Shown here: positions 11,139 to 23,400 of the stretch, in pieces
How positions within the stretch are numbered: position 1 is the first letter of the stretch
How the letters are laid out: every line of letters starts with the position of its first letter
Source of the DNA: Thermochaetoides thermophila DSM 1495
Lineage: Eukaryota; Ascomycota; Sordariomycetes; Sordariales; Chaetomiaceae
NCBI RefSeq assembly: GCF_000221225.1
Contig: NW_006383034.1
Span: 2,666,001 to 2,730,000, forward strand
Direction: 5' to 3'
DNA length: 64,000 bases
The notes under the pieces: model-generated
What the model saw: only the letters and a program-made list of their open reading frames with translations
What the model was told of the DNA's origin: nothing
The model's database searches: none
Translations under genes and position numbers: made by a program

Positions 11139-12584
11139 GGCTAGTACCTTGTCCTATATCCGCATGAGACATCTTTTATGTGAGGCTTGCGATAAGGCAT
11201 GAAAGAGTTTTCTCGGATTTGTTATCCGGGTTAAATGGAAGGATGATATAATTTTAACTTCACTCACGAAGGGAAGGATCGTGGGATCATAATGATCTCA
11301 AGGAAACGGAATAATCTAGGAATGACTGGTAACGGAATTGAAAGAAATGGAATATGGAATGGAAATGGATGGATGGATGGTCGATGGTACTACACCGAGA
11401 ACATAGGGACTCTTTCATATCCAAGTGCGTAGAGAGCTTACCTCAGTCCAAAGCTCATTGCGGGCTAGGTAGTTTACCTTTGACCGCGTAGCCTTAACAT
11501 GTCAGGGTGATGGTGGTGTCAACACCAACAACCTATGCAACCCTCAAAGCCCCCGGGCTACGCCCAGCCATCTTACCTTCTGGTCCAAGACCTTCGGACA
11601 TATCGGCCAGGAGATGTCAATCCCCGAGCCCTCGCGAACCTACGATCAACCGCGGCCTGGGTAAGCTTAACCCACCGCCCGGCATTCTTGGCATCATCTT
11701 GTCCGAGAGCAGCCCCACCCAGAGCAAGGGGTTTCCACAGCAGCTGAGCGCGGCATCGGAACTTACAATCACCGATGCACCAACCCAAACCCCTAAAATG
11801 AGGCCACTCCGAGACTGGCGTCGGAGATAACCCAGCCGATGGAACTGGCACGTCTGCAGGATTCTGTGAATTTGTTGGATGAAGGAGGGCCCAAAACAAA
11901 GCAAAACCTGGAGATGGGAGGGGAGGGGAGGGGGTCCACATAGATGGAGGGAAGAGCAGATTCGCTTTGGGTTTCCAGCCTTGTTCATCGGTCACTGTCA
12001 ACCAGGCTCAGGTTCCGTCGGCGCGGCTTGGTCCCGATTTTGTTAGGAATGAGTCTAAGGTCTTCTTCAACATGGGGTAATATTCGTGTCTGGCGCTAGC
12101 GTTGCGGAAAGCGGGAAAAGGATTAAAGGAAATACTCAGATGGTATGAAAAGGGGACGCCGTCCGCCGCGTCAGTTAATCGCATGCTGTTATGTTCACCT
12201 TGCCCGACCAAACTTGACCTTGTATTACCGGTTGCTCAACAGTCAAGGCAGTCCTCGGGTCGGATATAACACCCTGGAGATTTTCTTGAGGCGCCGCCGT
12301 TGCCATCAGCTGTGTGACGCGATCCATTTCTTTGTTGATCGAATCGTGCACACAAGTAGCTTACCCAGCTGCATCTGGTTCGTTTTCTGCTGCTGTTTAC
12401 GAATGCGATAAGTTGATATCAAATTCTCTAGAGCCAGGACAGTTGGCAGTTGCTGCGCCTGGTTGATGATCAAAGGTGCTTCTTATCTGAGAAACTCTTG
12501 TTCCATCAAACCCTCGACTGCAACGCCCCTAAACCGCCAAATCAACCATCCTAGACTCCGTCTCTTACCTATACACACAATCCA
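11139..12584. other. Intergenic region upstream of the 7-TM gene
   Basis: It contains a short GGAT microsatellite (about 11366-11384) and CT-rich sequence before 12585. Open frames at 11507-11830 (plus) and 11573-12001 (minus) overlap each other, have no family signature and are not called. Confidence 0.45.
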
Positions 12585-13703
12585 ATGGCCTCCATCACCC
12601 AAGGGCTCATGGTAAGTATCGCCCTACCAACAGACAACCCTCAAACCAACACTCACTAATACCAATTCCAGCCCCTCCTCCCCCGAGGCGGCCCCTACCC
12701 GCCCTCCGGCGCCCAACTAGGTGGCATCCCCACGAAAAAAGTCGACGTGCCCACCTCGGCCGTGCTCCTCGCCCTCTTCTTCGCCGGCGCCGCCACCCAC
12801 ATGACCGTCTTCCAAGTGAACCGCCGCCGCGGCCACTTCTTCATCTTCTCCGTTCTAGTCTTCGGATTCTGCATGGCCCGCATCATGGGCCTGGTCATGC
12901 GCATCGCCTGGGCATGCAACCCGACGAATATCGATCTCGCCATTGCTGCGCAGGTGTTCACCAATGCGGGTGTGCTGGTGCTGTTTATTGTGAATGTATT
13001 TTTGCTAGTCAGAATTGTCAGAGGAGAGGCGCCAAAGGTGGGGTGGAGTCGCCCTGTGTGGGTGGCGTTGCGCGCGCTGGTCGTGTCTATCATCGCTATG
13101 CTCGTTATGGTGGTTACCTGCAGCGTGCATAGCATGTTTACGCTCAACATGGAGACGCGCCAGAAGGAGAGAAAGGTTCTGCTGTTTGCCGGCGTCTACA
13201 TGAGCGTTATTGCATTTCTTCCTATGCTGGTCATCCCGATTCTCCTCTTACTCAAGACGATCGCAAAAAAGAATATCGACCTCGGCGAGCGCGAGGACTT
13301 TGGTACACCCGACGTTGCCGGCCGTATTCGCACCAAAATTACCTTGCTCTTCGTTGCCTCTGTCTTACTTACTATCGGCGCTGGATTCCGCGTTGGCGTC
13401 AACTTTGCTACTCGCCCGGCTTTCAACCCTGCTTGGTGGCATCACAAGGCCGCTTTCTACTGCTTCAGCTTTGCGCTGGAGCTGCCCGTTGTATATATGT
13501 ACGCTCTGTTCAGGTTCGATAAGCTGTTCTGGGTGCCCGACAAGAGCTCGAAGCCCGGCGATTTCTCGAGGGGTGTCGTTGCTGCGGATGATTGCGACCA
13601 GGAGGACGAGGTGTTGGAGGAGGGTGGGAAGTCGGGTAATTCGGGCGCTACTAGTACGAGAGAGAAGGAGAATGGAGGGAAGAGTGATGCCCAAGCTGTT
13701 TAA
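12585..13703 (+). CDS. Seven-transmembrane DUF3112-type protein (352 aa)
   Basis: Exon 1 (12585-12611) encodes nine residues. A GTAAGT...TTCCAG intron leads to exon 2 (12672-13703). Seven hydrophobic helices are visible, starting at SAVLLALFFAGAATHM, FIFSVLVFGFCMARIMG, AAQVFTNAGVLVLFIVNVF, ALVVSIIAMLVMVV, AGVYMSVIAFLPMLVIPILL, ITLLFVASVLLTIGAGFRVG and FCFSFALELPV-like sequence. The C-terminus is acidic and charged. The FRVGVNF and NPAWWHHKAAFYCF region matches fungal DUF3112 proteins, often labelled 'family C-like GPCR'. That label rests on topology only, and neither ligand nor G-protein coupling is known. The N-terminus lacks a signal peptide, as expected when TM1 acts as anchor. Confidence 0.82.
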
Positions 13704-15202
13704 GATCATGAGTTTTTAGGTGGTGGGCTCTGGATGTTGGAATGCCAGTAATGATGCACGCAAGCTGCATGGTGTAGCTGTGGCGTTGGGAGTTCTGAAA
13801 ACTCGTGTTAGACATCACATCCATGCAACGTTTCTGTAGACGATAGAGTTTCATTCTCTTGATAGCAAATATACCCCGATCTGTTTTCATCTGTCTGTGC
13901 TCCATCTTATTGAGAATTACTGCGTTGAAGTGGACACAAAAGGTGGATTGACTGCCTGGATGTCAGGAAGAGATTTTTAACCAAACCATTGGTTTGCATT
14001 AAGACATGCTCTGGCTCCTGCCATATCACATCAAGTACGAGGACCTTCACCACGGTAGGTGACATGGCTGCTTTCTGTTTTTTGGAGAGATTATCTCAAA
14101 AGGCTTCCTCAAACAGTTGATCTCACTTTTAAACCTGAACGAAACATAGCATTCGCAGCACCATTGTTAAGTGCGTTTTGTGCCTCCTATTACCACAAGT
14201 ACCGTAAGGTTGTCAGACACGTTCCCTTTAGCTATAGGTTAGCGTTCTGCAAAAGACGCCAACTCCATCCTCTTCAACCGTTTACCATCGAGCCTAAGCA
14301 CCTCACGCTTAATGCCCTCTCAACTTCACTCTCGCAACAAGTATCCAATGAAATCGCGAAAGTCGGTTCATGTCTGGAACCCTTCCATTCCTACCTAGCT
14401 ACTCTTGAAACATCAATCACTACCTTGTGGAACCAAGACATTATTTATGCGACGGTAACGCAACAGCTACATGGCCCTCACTAAGTCAACGTTTATCAAA
14501 CCGAGCTGGAATTTTTACAACCTCCATGGGTTTACCCTATCCGTCAGGCACAAGTTTAAATTCACCAGATGAATAAGGCATGAATGAGACTTGCTGTAAG
14601 TTCAACGGCGTTGAACCTGACTGCATTTAAACAAGCTCTCAACCCTTTGAAGCTTGGAAAGCCTTCAAGCCGCCGACAATTCTCTTCATCTTACTGCTTA
14701 CCTCCCGGCTATGTCAGAGGCTTACACGTTCCTCAAGACGAATGCCGGGTCATTGGCTCTGGTTGAACTTGAGCTTTATGGCTACTTAGGGTCCATCTCC
14801 TTCTGGAGTACCGTGTTCTCAAAGTCATACGGGCAGCACAGTACACACTTCTCTACTGACACACACTTACCTCGCTTTTCAAATAACAAAAACATCATCA
14901 CATCACAAGCAGGAACACACCTCGTTGGTTCATGGGGTTGCTCATTTGTCCGATCTGCCATCTCGAGATGACGTCCGCTGCAAGGGTGCCATGACAACAT
15001 GATGCATTTTTCCCAGCCCCCCTTTCATTTCCATTCCATGAAAGAGACCAAACGCGAGACAAGAAGTCCGAAGTACGCCCCCACCATGGATTCCCTCGAA
15101 AGCCCCTCCCCGCAGCGAAAACGACGATGCAAACCCCATCCTCCCCACACTCCTTCTCTCCCCCGGCCCCGACGCCGACGCCCACAAACGCGCACCCGTT
15201 CC
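13704..15202. other. Intergenic DNA between the 7-TM and RACK1 genes
   Basis: This region holds the 3' flanks of two convergent genes. Frames such as 14059-14484 show no family motif. No RNA gene or repeat is seen. Confidence 0.45.
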
Positions 15203-16641
15203 TTACGCCCTCGACATGACGCCCCAGGCGCGGATGATGCCGTCCGTGTAGCCGGCGAAGAGGGTCTGGCCATCGGCGCTCCACGCAAGGGAGACGCACT
15301 CGGGCTCGCGGCTCTTCTTGCCGACATTCTGGAACTCGGGCTTAAGCTCGTCGACCTTGCTCTTCTTCTCGAGGTCAAAGATGATGATGCTGCTGGCAGT
15401 GGCAGCGCACAGCCAGTAGCGGTTGGGAGAGAAGACGAGAGCGTGGATCTCGTCGTTGGCGTTGAGCGAGTAGAGGTGCTTGCTCTCATTAAGATCCCAG
15501 AGCATGGTGGTGCCGTCCTTGCCACCTGAGGCGCACAGAGAACCGTCGGGGGAGATGGTGACGGTGTTGATGTAGCCGGTGTGGCCGATGTGGTCGGTCT
15601 GCAGCTTGCAGGATTGGAGATCCCAGACCTACGTCTTGTTAGCCATGAATATCTCTCGGCTCAAAAGCTTGCAAAATTAAGCGTAGAAACAAGTCGCTCA
15701 GTGCATGGTGAATGTTGGTCTCACGGCCTGCGGCGAAACAGGCTCTGAAGTAGCAAATACTAGAGATATGCAAAGCATCATAGCGAGCAAAAATGGCAAG
15801 TTTTTGCAGAAACATACCTTGACAAGCTTGTCCCAGCCACAAGAGACAATCACGGGATTCTGGGGGTTGGGCGAGAAGCGGACGCAGGAAACCCACTCAG
15901 TGTGGCCCTTATCGGTAATGGTGTACTTGCAGTCGCCAAGGGTATTCCACAGCTTGATGGTCTTGTCGCGCGAGCCCGAAACGATCTGGCGGTTGTCGGC
16001 CGAGAAGGAGACCGACAGAACGTCGCCAGTGTGGCCGACGAAGCGGCGAGTGGTGGTGCCGGTGGACAGCTCCCACAGGCGCAGGGTCTTGTCCCAGGAG
16101 GCGGAAAGGGCATAAGCACCGTCCGACGAGATCACCTGGCGGCCTATCAGCACAACACCATTCCTCCAAGAGAATTCTTCATGATTTCTTTTGCTCGAGA
16201 ACGTACGCAGTCGGAGACGATGTGGGAGTGGCCGTGCAGACGGCGCTTGGGGTAGCCGTACTGGGTCTCGTCGCGGGTAAGGTTCCAAATGATCAGGGTC
16301 TTGTCTCGGCTGCCGGAGAGAAGCATGTTGGGGCTGTGGTTTTCACGGTGAGCGCAGGTTCCTTGACGTCAAAGCTATTCTCACACGGATTCGGTTCGTA
16401 CTTCTCCATCGACGTGGCCAAGCTGGTGACCCAGCCATTCTGTGCGCAATTGTTAGTCTCCGAGTTCCAGACAAAAGCTCCCAGCCCGTTGCAATCGACG
16501 AGACTACGCCGCGAGCTTTGCGATGACAGCTGCTGGCGTCGTCCTCGTCGTCGATCGAGCTACAATCGCAACGAATTGGCAGTGAAAAAGGCGACTTACG
16601 TGGCCCTCCAGGGTGCCCTTGAGGATGAGTTGCTCAGCCAT
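15203..16641 (-). CDS. cpc2: RACK1 / Asc1 / Cpc2 seven-WD40 ribosome-associated protein (316 aa)
   Basis: Five minus-strand exons: 16641-16600, 16439-16402, 16333-16207, 16135-15818 and 15628-15203. The sum is 951 bases, giving 316 residues, the exact family length. The protein starts MAEQLILKGTLEGH and ends IIRAWGVMSRA. WD repeat marks include LLSGSRDKTLIIWNL, ALSASWDKTLRLWEL and IVSGSRDKTIKLWN. RACK1 sits on the head of the 40S subunit and is a scaffold for translation control and kinase signalling; in filamentous fungi it is Cpc2/CpcB, needed for amino-acid cross-pathway control and development. All introns have GT/AG ends; the second (GTACGA donor) is needed to keep the reading frame. Intron 4 (15629-15817) is the longest and holds a U24-like snoRNA. 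Confidence 0.97.
15694..15786 (-). ncRNA. snR24: Box C/D snoRNA, U24/snR24-like, inside RACK1 intron 4
   Basis: On the RACK1 sense strand a short stem TCGC/GCGA (15786-15783 with 15697-15694) closes a 93-nt unit. A C-like box ATGATGC (15781-15775, one base off RTGATGA) lies at one end and a D box CTGA (15701-15698) at the other. Inside, TATTTGCTAC (15759-15750) is the antisense of the conserved large-subunit rRNA stretch GTAGCAAATA and lies just before a D'-like CAGA. Human U24 carries nearly the same guide followed by CTGA. In budding yeast, snR24 is encoded in the intron of ASC1, the RACK1 gene, so host and guide agree. snR24 guides 2'-O-methylation of 25S rRNA. The second guide before the D box contains CACCATG, which fits less clearly. 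Confidence 0.8.
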
Positions 16642-17193
16642 CTTGACGGTCCTTCCTGGGATTCAAAGATCGGTGGAAGAATGGTGAGCTGAAAGGAGCC
16701 GCGTTTCGTCGGGGGTCAACAGAAATCGGGGCACTGCGGGAGCTGAGGATTTCCGAAATTTTTGTGCGGCGGAAATAGGGCCCGATCGTGGGGCAGGCCG
16801 CGCCAGTCTGTGGCAGCCCCACCAGCTGGCAGGCCCAGATGCTTAGTCAGCATAGGCCTTATCGATAGCGCTGCTTCTATTGGAGAGAAGCAGCACTGAA
16901 GCTGCACTGATCAGTTTCCTGCCCCAGAACATCCAGGCATCCATCCCTGCCATCGCGATCTTGTCCTCACTTAAAGTCCCAGGTTCAGAATAAATAAGCT
17001 GAACCCAAAAGACACAACATTCCATGTTCGATATTGTTGAATACACTTGTAGGGTATCGTGATGCCCGTCTAGATCCCAAACTCCAAGCACCATCCGTTT
17101 CCCATGTCCCGTGTCCCAAACCAGCCGAGCCTAACCCAAATGTACATATTAGTCAGTGTACTCAGTATTTCGGAAATCCTCCAGTTATAGAAA
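16642..17193. other. RACK1 promoter and TAF8 3' flank
   Basis: Both neighbours are on the minus strand. The stretch carries the 3' end of the TAF8 transcript and the RACK1 promoter. A frame opposite to RACK1 runs through part of it but is only a shadow. No additional gene is seen. Confidence 0.5.
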
Positions 17194-18365
17194 TCAATGC
17201 TTCCCAGCTGCGTTGCCCACAGCCTTTCTAACACCGGGGCGAGGCACCTCTTTGCGGCAGTATGCTTTCTCCGTAGAGACAATCATGCTGTGGTCGGCGA
17301 TCTCGACCCTATTCTTGTCGCCGTTGACAAGGCTACAGATCATGCCCCCTTCACGACGCTTCCCCTTGGTTCCATCCTCTAACATTTCTTTCATTGCCAT
17401 CTCCCACAAGTTGTAGCGGTCCCGGCGCGCAGCCTGCCTCTGCGCAGCCGATCGAATCTCTTTCTGTTTTGCGACTTTTGAAGCACGCATAAGTCTTCTA
17501 AGTGCCTCTTCACCTGCTTTAGCCTCCTTTGCTGCTGCCTCCCGAATCTTCTTGGGGTCGCCATGCGGAATTTCTTCAGCCGCAAGCGGTCTCTGTGGTT
17601 GCGGTACCGGTGAGCCTTCGATGGGCTCCAACGGCGCGTCTGGATCGAATATTCCCCAGTCGTCAGACACGGTAACGGCGTCGACGCTTTCGGGGGTGTA
17701 CTTGTATGTGTGTATACTCGGGAATGCGGGGAAAGAGGCGGGGATGTACGGTTTTGAAGCTTTATCCTTCGCGCCATCCAGCTCTGGGCCAAGGATGGGT
17801 AAGTCAGGAACGATGCCATCTTCTCCCGGTAACGACTCGTAAACAGGTATCCTCTTGGATCTCGGAATGGGTGGTTTCTTGTGTGGCTTTAGCGCCGATG
17901 TAGTCAAGTTGAAGCGCTTCAGGGTCTGCTCAAAGTCGGTCGGGATAGGATAGGAGCGGCGTGCTGCGTTGGTGAAGTGCTTGACGTCTTCAATCATAGA
18001 AGTCAAATCTGCACAACGGCATAAGCATGGAACAATCCAAAAAGAGTACCCCGGTGCATCATACATTCTTCTGCCATCAATACAAAGCTCTCAAAGGCCT
18101 CGGGCGTAGCAGTGTCGAAACCGACTTTCTGCAGGACCAGAGCGATGCTTCGGCGCAAGCCCGCCTTGGCCAAAGCATCGGTGGTCTCCATGAATGAATG
18201 GTGTGGTGAGGACCCAGGTCTCTCAGCGAACAGAATAGTGTAGGGCGACATCAACTTCGGACGCTTTGTGCTCGCGCTCGCAGTTTGTTGGTCGGCCTCA
18301 AGCGGCCGCTTCCGCGACTCGGTCGGCATGCCTTTAGCTTTAGCTTCGAAAAACGCTGTAGCCAT
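17194..18365 (-). CDS. taf8: TFIID subunit TAF8 (371 aa)
   Basis: Two minus-strand exons: 18365-18065 and 18008-17194. The donor is chosen as GTATGA (18064), giving a 56-nt intron and the joint MAEEYLTSMIEDV, where the Tyr fits the family. A competing donor 20 bases downstream would leave only about 41 nt. The N-terminus has a basic KRPLE/KRPKL segment. A Bromo_TP histone fold covers about residues 59-115 (LRRSIALVLQKVGFD through AARR). The TAF8 C-terminal signature PIPTDFEQTLKRFNLT...LKPHKKPPIPRSKRIP follows. The remainder is charged and probably disordered. TAF8 pairs with TAF10 in TFIID and recruits TAF2. The gene diverges from the LRR-pseudokinase gene (740 bases between starts). Confidence 0.93.
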
Positions 18366-19105
18366 ATTGGGCGCTCGGTACTTGACGATTGGTATCTCCA
18401 AACGGAATAAACTCGACCTCTTTGGGGCTTGTCGACTCGAGGCCGCGATGAATGAGTTGGCCAGGCGGGTGAGAGTGCTCGATTCAACTCGAATCGCGTT
18501 GCTGCGAACTGGAGACGTGAAGGCTCAGAGCTGGCGCGCGGCGGAACGCTTGGCATCTGTAAGGAGCACAGGCCATGAACCTTGCGCACGGATCACTGAT
18601 TCGGCAAGGGTTGGGCGGGCCACAGATTACATCACAGAGGAAGCCCTGCGCTTAATCACACATCCGTTTGCCGACAACGGAATTGCTATTGTCGTGCTCA
18701 ACTGACCCGAAAATAGGTACTAAATAACTAAATATCATTAAAAACCGAAAAAGTAAAATCGGTAGGCCATTTTGAAGTGATATTGGGCTGATCAACGCAT
18801 AATAGCGGCGTAGAGGCTCGCCGTCAACTCCCACAACGCCCATGATAATGATCAATTGAAAAGTCCAAATTTATCTCAACCAGTACTCCTATTGTCTCGT
18901 CCTGTCCTATTCCAAGAGAACCTGACGGAAACATAGAAACTGAACTGTGCTGGAGGTTTCAAGTGGAGACGAATGTCTTGTGGCAGACCCGCCGTCGGTA
19001 ATAAATGTCAAGAACGCATCCATCTCCTCCAATTATGTGCCCTTTTTGTAATACAAACCCACAACTTTCCATCACCGACCATTAAACTTACAATAGCTTT
19101 ATTCA
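18366..19105. other. Divergent promoter between TAF8 and the LRR-pseudokinase
   Basis: The 740-base interval separates two divergent start codons. The TAF8 frame stays open some way upstream of the chosen ATG without another ATG. The half near 18700-18900 is AT-rich. No gene is seen. Confidence 0.5.
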
Positions 19106-20488
19106 ATGGCCACAATCGCAATTCATGATCTCATAACCCTCCAACAAGGCGGATACCGTGACGCCAACCTAACACATCTTAAGCTTGCCTCCCCTTTAAC
19201 CTCCTTTCCTGAGGAGATTCTCTCTCTTGGCCTGTCCCTCACAACCCTCGACCTCTCAGGGACAGGCCTCTCTTCTCTCCCATCCAATCTGGGCGCTGCC
19301 CTGCCAAATCTCAAAACTATCCTTCTAGACAACTGCAGCTTCGCTATCTTTCCCTCTGAAGCTGTCTCCTCCTGTCCGAACCTCACAATCGTCTCCCTCG
19401 CGAATAACCAAATCTCCTCCATCCCAGAGGACATCCCACTCCCTTCCGCGCTAGAAACCCTCATCGTCACCAACAACCGACTCACCTCCCTTCCTAAAGT
19501 GCCTTTTGTCCCCTGCAAGAACCTATCTATACTCCGTCTATCCCATAACTCCCTCACTTCTCTACCACGATGGCTCTTCACCTCTCTCCCTTCCCTTTCA
19601 CAACTCTCCTTCGCGGCCAACCCCTGCTGCACAGCTTGCCAAGTCCCAAACGGCGTTCACCGGGGGTGTTGTGCGCTAGCTGATATCCCGTTCAAGGAGC
19701 TTGAGCAGCAGTCTGAGGAGCCAGTGCCGAGCTTGGGGTTTACCACAGCGACTGTTTGCAAGGGGCAATGGAAGCAGAGCGAGGAGTATGCTGAGGAGGT
19801 GGCTGTTCTGACCTTTTGGGGGAAGAAGGGGGAGCAGGAGATGGATGTGTGGATTGAGGCTGGGGCTCACGAGAGTTTGCTATCTGTTTGGGGACGGGTA
19901 ACTGGGCATCCAGGGGAAGATACCGACGAAGAGGAGGGTTTTAAGGGAGCTATCGTTGCGCAGCTCGTGCCCGAGGGGTATTACCCCCTTGCTAAACCCC
20001 CATCTGCTCTCGACTTGGGCATCAGCAGTACGACGGAGGAAGACTCCCAACCTCTCGAACTGAGCCACTCCTCCGCGCTAGCGATGTTAGCCTCCATTGC
20101 TGGCGCCCTCTCCCATCTCCACGAGCAGGGTATCGCTCATGGGAATCTTCATCCCTCCAACATCCTTGCCAGCACAGAACTCGAACATGCTTTGCTTGTT
20201 GGCTTCGGGGAAGCAACTATTTACAGACATGGCAATCTCAGCGAGAGGTCCGGGGTCGAAAAGATCGAGGTACTAGCGTTTGCAAAGGTGTTGGAGCATG
20301 TACTGGGGCTGGTGAAGCCTGGATCTGAGGGGGATGAAGAGAGGGAGAGGTTGGTAAGGAGGGGCTTGGAGGAGTTAAGGGCCAGGTGTAGCGCCCCAGG
20401 GGTAGAGGAGAGACCGGCATTTGAGGAGATTAGGGAGGCGTTGGAAGAGATGGTGGGGTGGAGGAGGATGATGAGGATTCCGGGGTAG
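19106..20488 (+). CDS. Leucine-rich-repeat protein with a degenerate kinase fold (460 aa)
   Basis: This is a single exon. Residues about 20-165 contain around six LRR units (such as LTTLDLSGTGLSSLPSNLG and LSILRLSHNSLTSLP). After a Cys cluster (ANPCCTACQVPNGVHRGCC) a protein-kinase-like domain covers about 210-455. Key residues are changed: the catalytic loop reads HGNLHPSNIL (H345-G346-N347, with Asn in place of the catalytic Asp), the DFG motif is GFG (366-368), and the strand that should carry the ATP-binding Lys reads VAVLTF. It is therefore predicted to be a pseudokinase. Related fungal LRR-kinase proteins are known but mostly unstudied. No signal peptide or TM is present, so it is probably a cytosolic scaffold or allosteric partner (inference). 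Confidence 0.82.
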   Translation: MATIAIHDLITLQQGGYRDANLTHLKLASPLTSFPEEILSLGLSLTTLDLSGTGLSSLPSNLGAALPNLKTILLDNCSFAIFPSEAVSSCPNLTIVSLANNQISSIPEDIPLPSALETLIVTNNRLTSLPKVPFVPCKNLSILRLSHNSLTSLPRWLFTSLPSLSQLSFAANPCCTACQVPNGVHRGCCALADIPFKELEQQSEEPVPSLGFTTATVCKGQWKQSEEYAEEVAVLTFWGKKGEQEMDVWIEAGAHESLLSVWGRVTGHPGEDTDEEEGFKGAIVAQLVPEGYYPLAKPPSALDLGISSTTEEDSQPLELSHSSALAMLASIAGALSHLHEQGIAHGNLHPSNILASTELEHALLVGFGEATIYRHGNLSERSGVEKIEVLAFAKVLEHVLGLVKPGSEGDEERERLVRRGLEELRARCSAPGVEERPAFEEIREALEEMVGWRRMMRIPG

Positions 20489-23400
20489 GATGACGGGAAT
20501 GTCGATGTGATGTCCGCGGTTTGACGAGACGAGAACTTATGAAATGCTGGAATCTTCGAGATACCAACACATCGTTCTGACGACTTAATGATTTTGACAA
20601 CCATCTATGAAACCAGACCTCGGAAGCGCATTGAACAGTTGGATAACACACACTTCACAGATTCCGGGTTGCACAATCTCATCATAAAGCCTACCCCTAT
20701 CTTTCAAGGATCTTATTCCCATTCCCAGGAACTTGCCGGCCAAGACTGTAGCTGGCACCCAAAACAAAGTGACGAGACTGGGATTAGAGATTTCAGGCCC
20801 CCGATCCCAGCCCTAAGAAACCGGGACACCTGATCCGGCATATCTTCGGCCACTCCGCACGTGCGTGGATGTCTCGGGTCTTGTGTTGCAGTCACCATGT
20901 CCTATCGATCTGCTCGGTAGGTAAACACACAAATGGTTGAAGGGATAAGGGGCTTAAGTAGGATTGGAGGTCGGGGTCAGTGCCATGGCGGTCACTGGGG
21001 AGTGAGAAGATAGAATCTGCTTAACCAGCGAGAAATCTTGCTTTTGTCAGTCTTGATTCATCTCTGTGTTCGCTTCCCGACAACAAATGTTCATTTCTAT
21101 CAGGATTGGAATTGGAAATCTATATCAATACTGATCTATAAGTAGACCTGAATCTTGTCTTTCCATGCCGTGAGAGCATCGGGACGGCGATGTGCCACTC
21201 AGTTAGAGTTTACCAACTTATGGACTGTTTCCAGGTTCTTGCGATGAGGGTTTGTTACCAACCTGCCGATACAGTTAGATACATCACAAACTCATAGGAC
21301 TTCACACAGTATAATACCCCCTGGTTTGTTAGCCCAAGACTTCGGGATCAGGGAATACCTAACGACATCACAACTCAACCACAAAACAACCATTTTCCAA
21401 GCAAAAAAGCGGAATCAGTAAATAGAAGACTCATCGCTTGATTATACCAACTCATTTTCTACCCAAAACTGTTTTTGAGCAAGAAGACGGCAGTTTAGAA
21501 TATAGGGCTGACCAGGACCCCTGTCTCAGGTTTCTCATAAACAAAAGGTTAATTGCAATGTGCAGGCAAGACGTGATACATTTATAGCAGACTACTTGGA
21601 GAAGACCGTCGCATTCTTTGCTAACTGGCGGTTGAGATTGTCCACTGGGACGATACCGATGTCTGAGCTGGACTCCCGTACTTGTTGTAACGTTAGTAAA
21701 TCATCCGGATCATAATATGGGATAATTGTTAGCGATGGAGGGTGTGGGATGCCTCATGGGAGTCATCTCTGCGCAGAAACGACTGTAACAGCGAAACTTT
21801 TTCGTTTCTTACAAGACAAGTCCTTTTGCACAAAAGCCACTCACTTCGACGAGAGAGGGAAGCTTTCAAAGTTCTTCTGGCTGGACAATTAGGTATAGGC
21901 TTGTGTAGTGCTATAACCATCACTGGATGTGCCACGATTTGTTGGCTAATTGGCAGGATTTTCCTCGCAAAGTTAGCGCCGCAGAGCTAGCCAAGACGCT
22001 TACAAAACAAACTGTACCGCCCCTGCCGCACAGGCAAGTGGAGCTTACGTTATGGGGGCTTGGACTTGGGACTCTTTCTCAACGCTCAAGTGATCGTTTG
22101 TCAGATTCCAGCTCACAGATTCTACGTTTCATCGGACAGTTTTTCTCCAAAAAAAACCGCGCCTCATCTCCATCACAGACCCCCCACCGGTCAGCAGCGG
22201 GCCAATGCCAGTGTTCGCTCCTGAATGCTGCTGTTGCGCGCATAAGCCAGCGTGGGATTGAAGGCATGGGGCATTCAGCCACGAGCACAAGTTCGGCCGC
22301 CCGTCAACCGCCCCAACAGCTGGCGTCGTTCAAAATTTCGTCCTCCCATCCAGCCCCCACCTACACGAGCTGGCGCGAGAAGGACTGCATCATTTCTTGC
22401 ATCAACCGAGCGCCGATCCGCGCTCAGCGCGCTCATTTACGACCCTCATGATCCGATGCGACGCAGAGTCGCTGTCAACGTGTCGTGTGAGCATCCATCT
22501 GTCCAGAGCGATGCTTTGAAAATTGTTTTCTTCACCGAGACGATGCCTCGGTCCCAACAGACCGTTGCACGTTCGGACGACGGATGGAGGTGCGAAAGGA
22601 AGCCGGCAAGCCACGAAGCGAGACACGCAGGAGGCCAGGAGCACCGTTAACCGTTAGTGGACGGCCAAATACGGTTTACACGCATACAGTTTTTGCACCA
22701 CAACTACAGAATGCAAACTGTTCCGTCCACGTCCTGCGGTTTGCTCCGTCTTGTCCTAATGTGCATTTTTCTTGAGTTTCCCCAGCCTTTCTGCTTCCAG
22801 TGTGAGCTGCAGCGTGCTCAGTATGCTGCACAGCCGTACTGTGTAGTCAACACTGACTCTCCCTAGGTAAGTCAGTCAAAGGGGCAGCAGTGCGAGGAGT
22901 GTAATGCCGTCGTCTATGAATCAGCACCCGGTGTGGAGGATCGAGATTTGATGTGCGTACGAGGAGTTCAAGCAGGGCATCTCGCTGACGATTCTGTGAG
23001 TGATACGATGAGAGCTTCGTCGCTGACTGTAATTTTGCGTTCGTCCCACAAGCAAGCCCGTGTCCCACAACGTTTTCTTAGCTTCCGCAGCGGATCCATC
23101 CGTCAGCGGGAGAGTGGATTCCCACAGCTGACAGAAGCGCACGAGGCACAGGGCAGCTCCATCAGAGCAGAACACAGGTTCAGGGCAGGCTCGATATCTC
23201 GTGGGAGTATGAAGGTTGATTCCGTCCTTCCTCATCCTCGATCCTCCTCGGAAGCAGCGCCTGGAAGAAAATTGCTAGTGCAAAGAAGGGCATTTTGGCT
23301 GGCTGAATCCTTTGCTGTCACCGGATGCTGAGTGGCTGGCCAACCAGATCAAGCCTACGCCAAGGCCAAGCAGGGCAAGGAACGGGAGAGGGCAGAGGGC

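Noticed and set aside
11507..12001. Overlapping frames on both strands
   Set aside because: Neither shows a domain, and neither has a convincing start or splice structure.
16440..16599. RACK1 intron 1 (160 nt) as a second snoRNA host
   Set aside because: No C and D box pair with a closing stem could be found.
18003..18065. TAF8 donor at CACCGGG|GTACTC
   Set aside because: It would leave only a 41-nt intron and lose the conserved Tyr; the GTATGA donor upstream fits better.
22252..22650. 132-codon frame in the 4-kb gap
   Set aside because: Overlapped by frames on both strands and no protein family resemblance.
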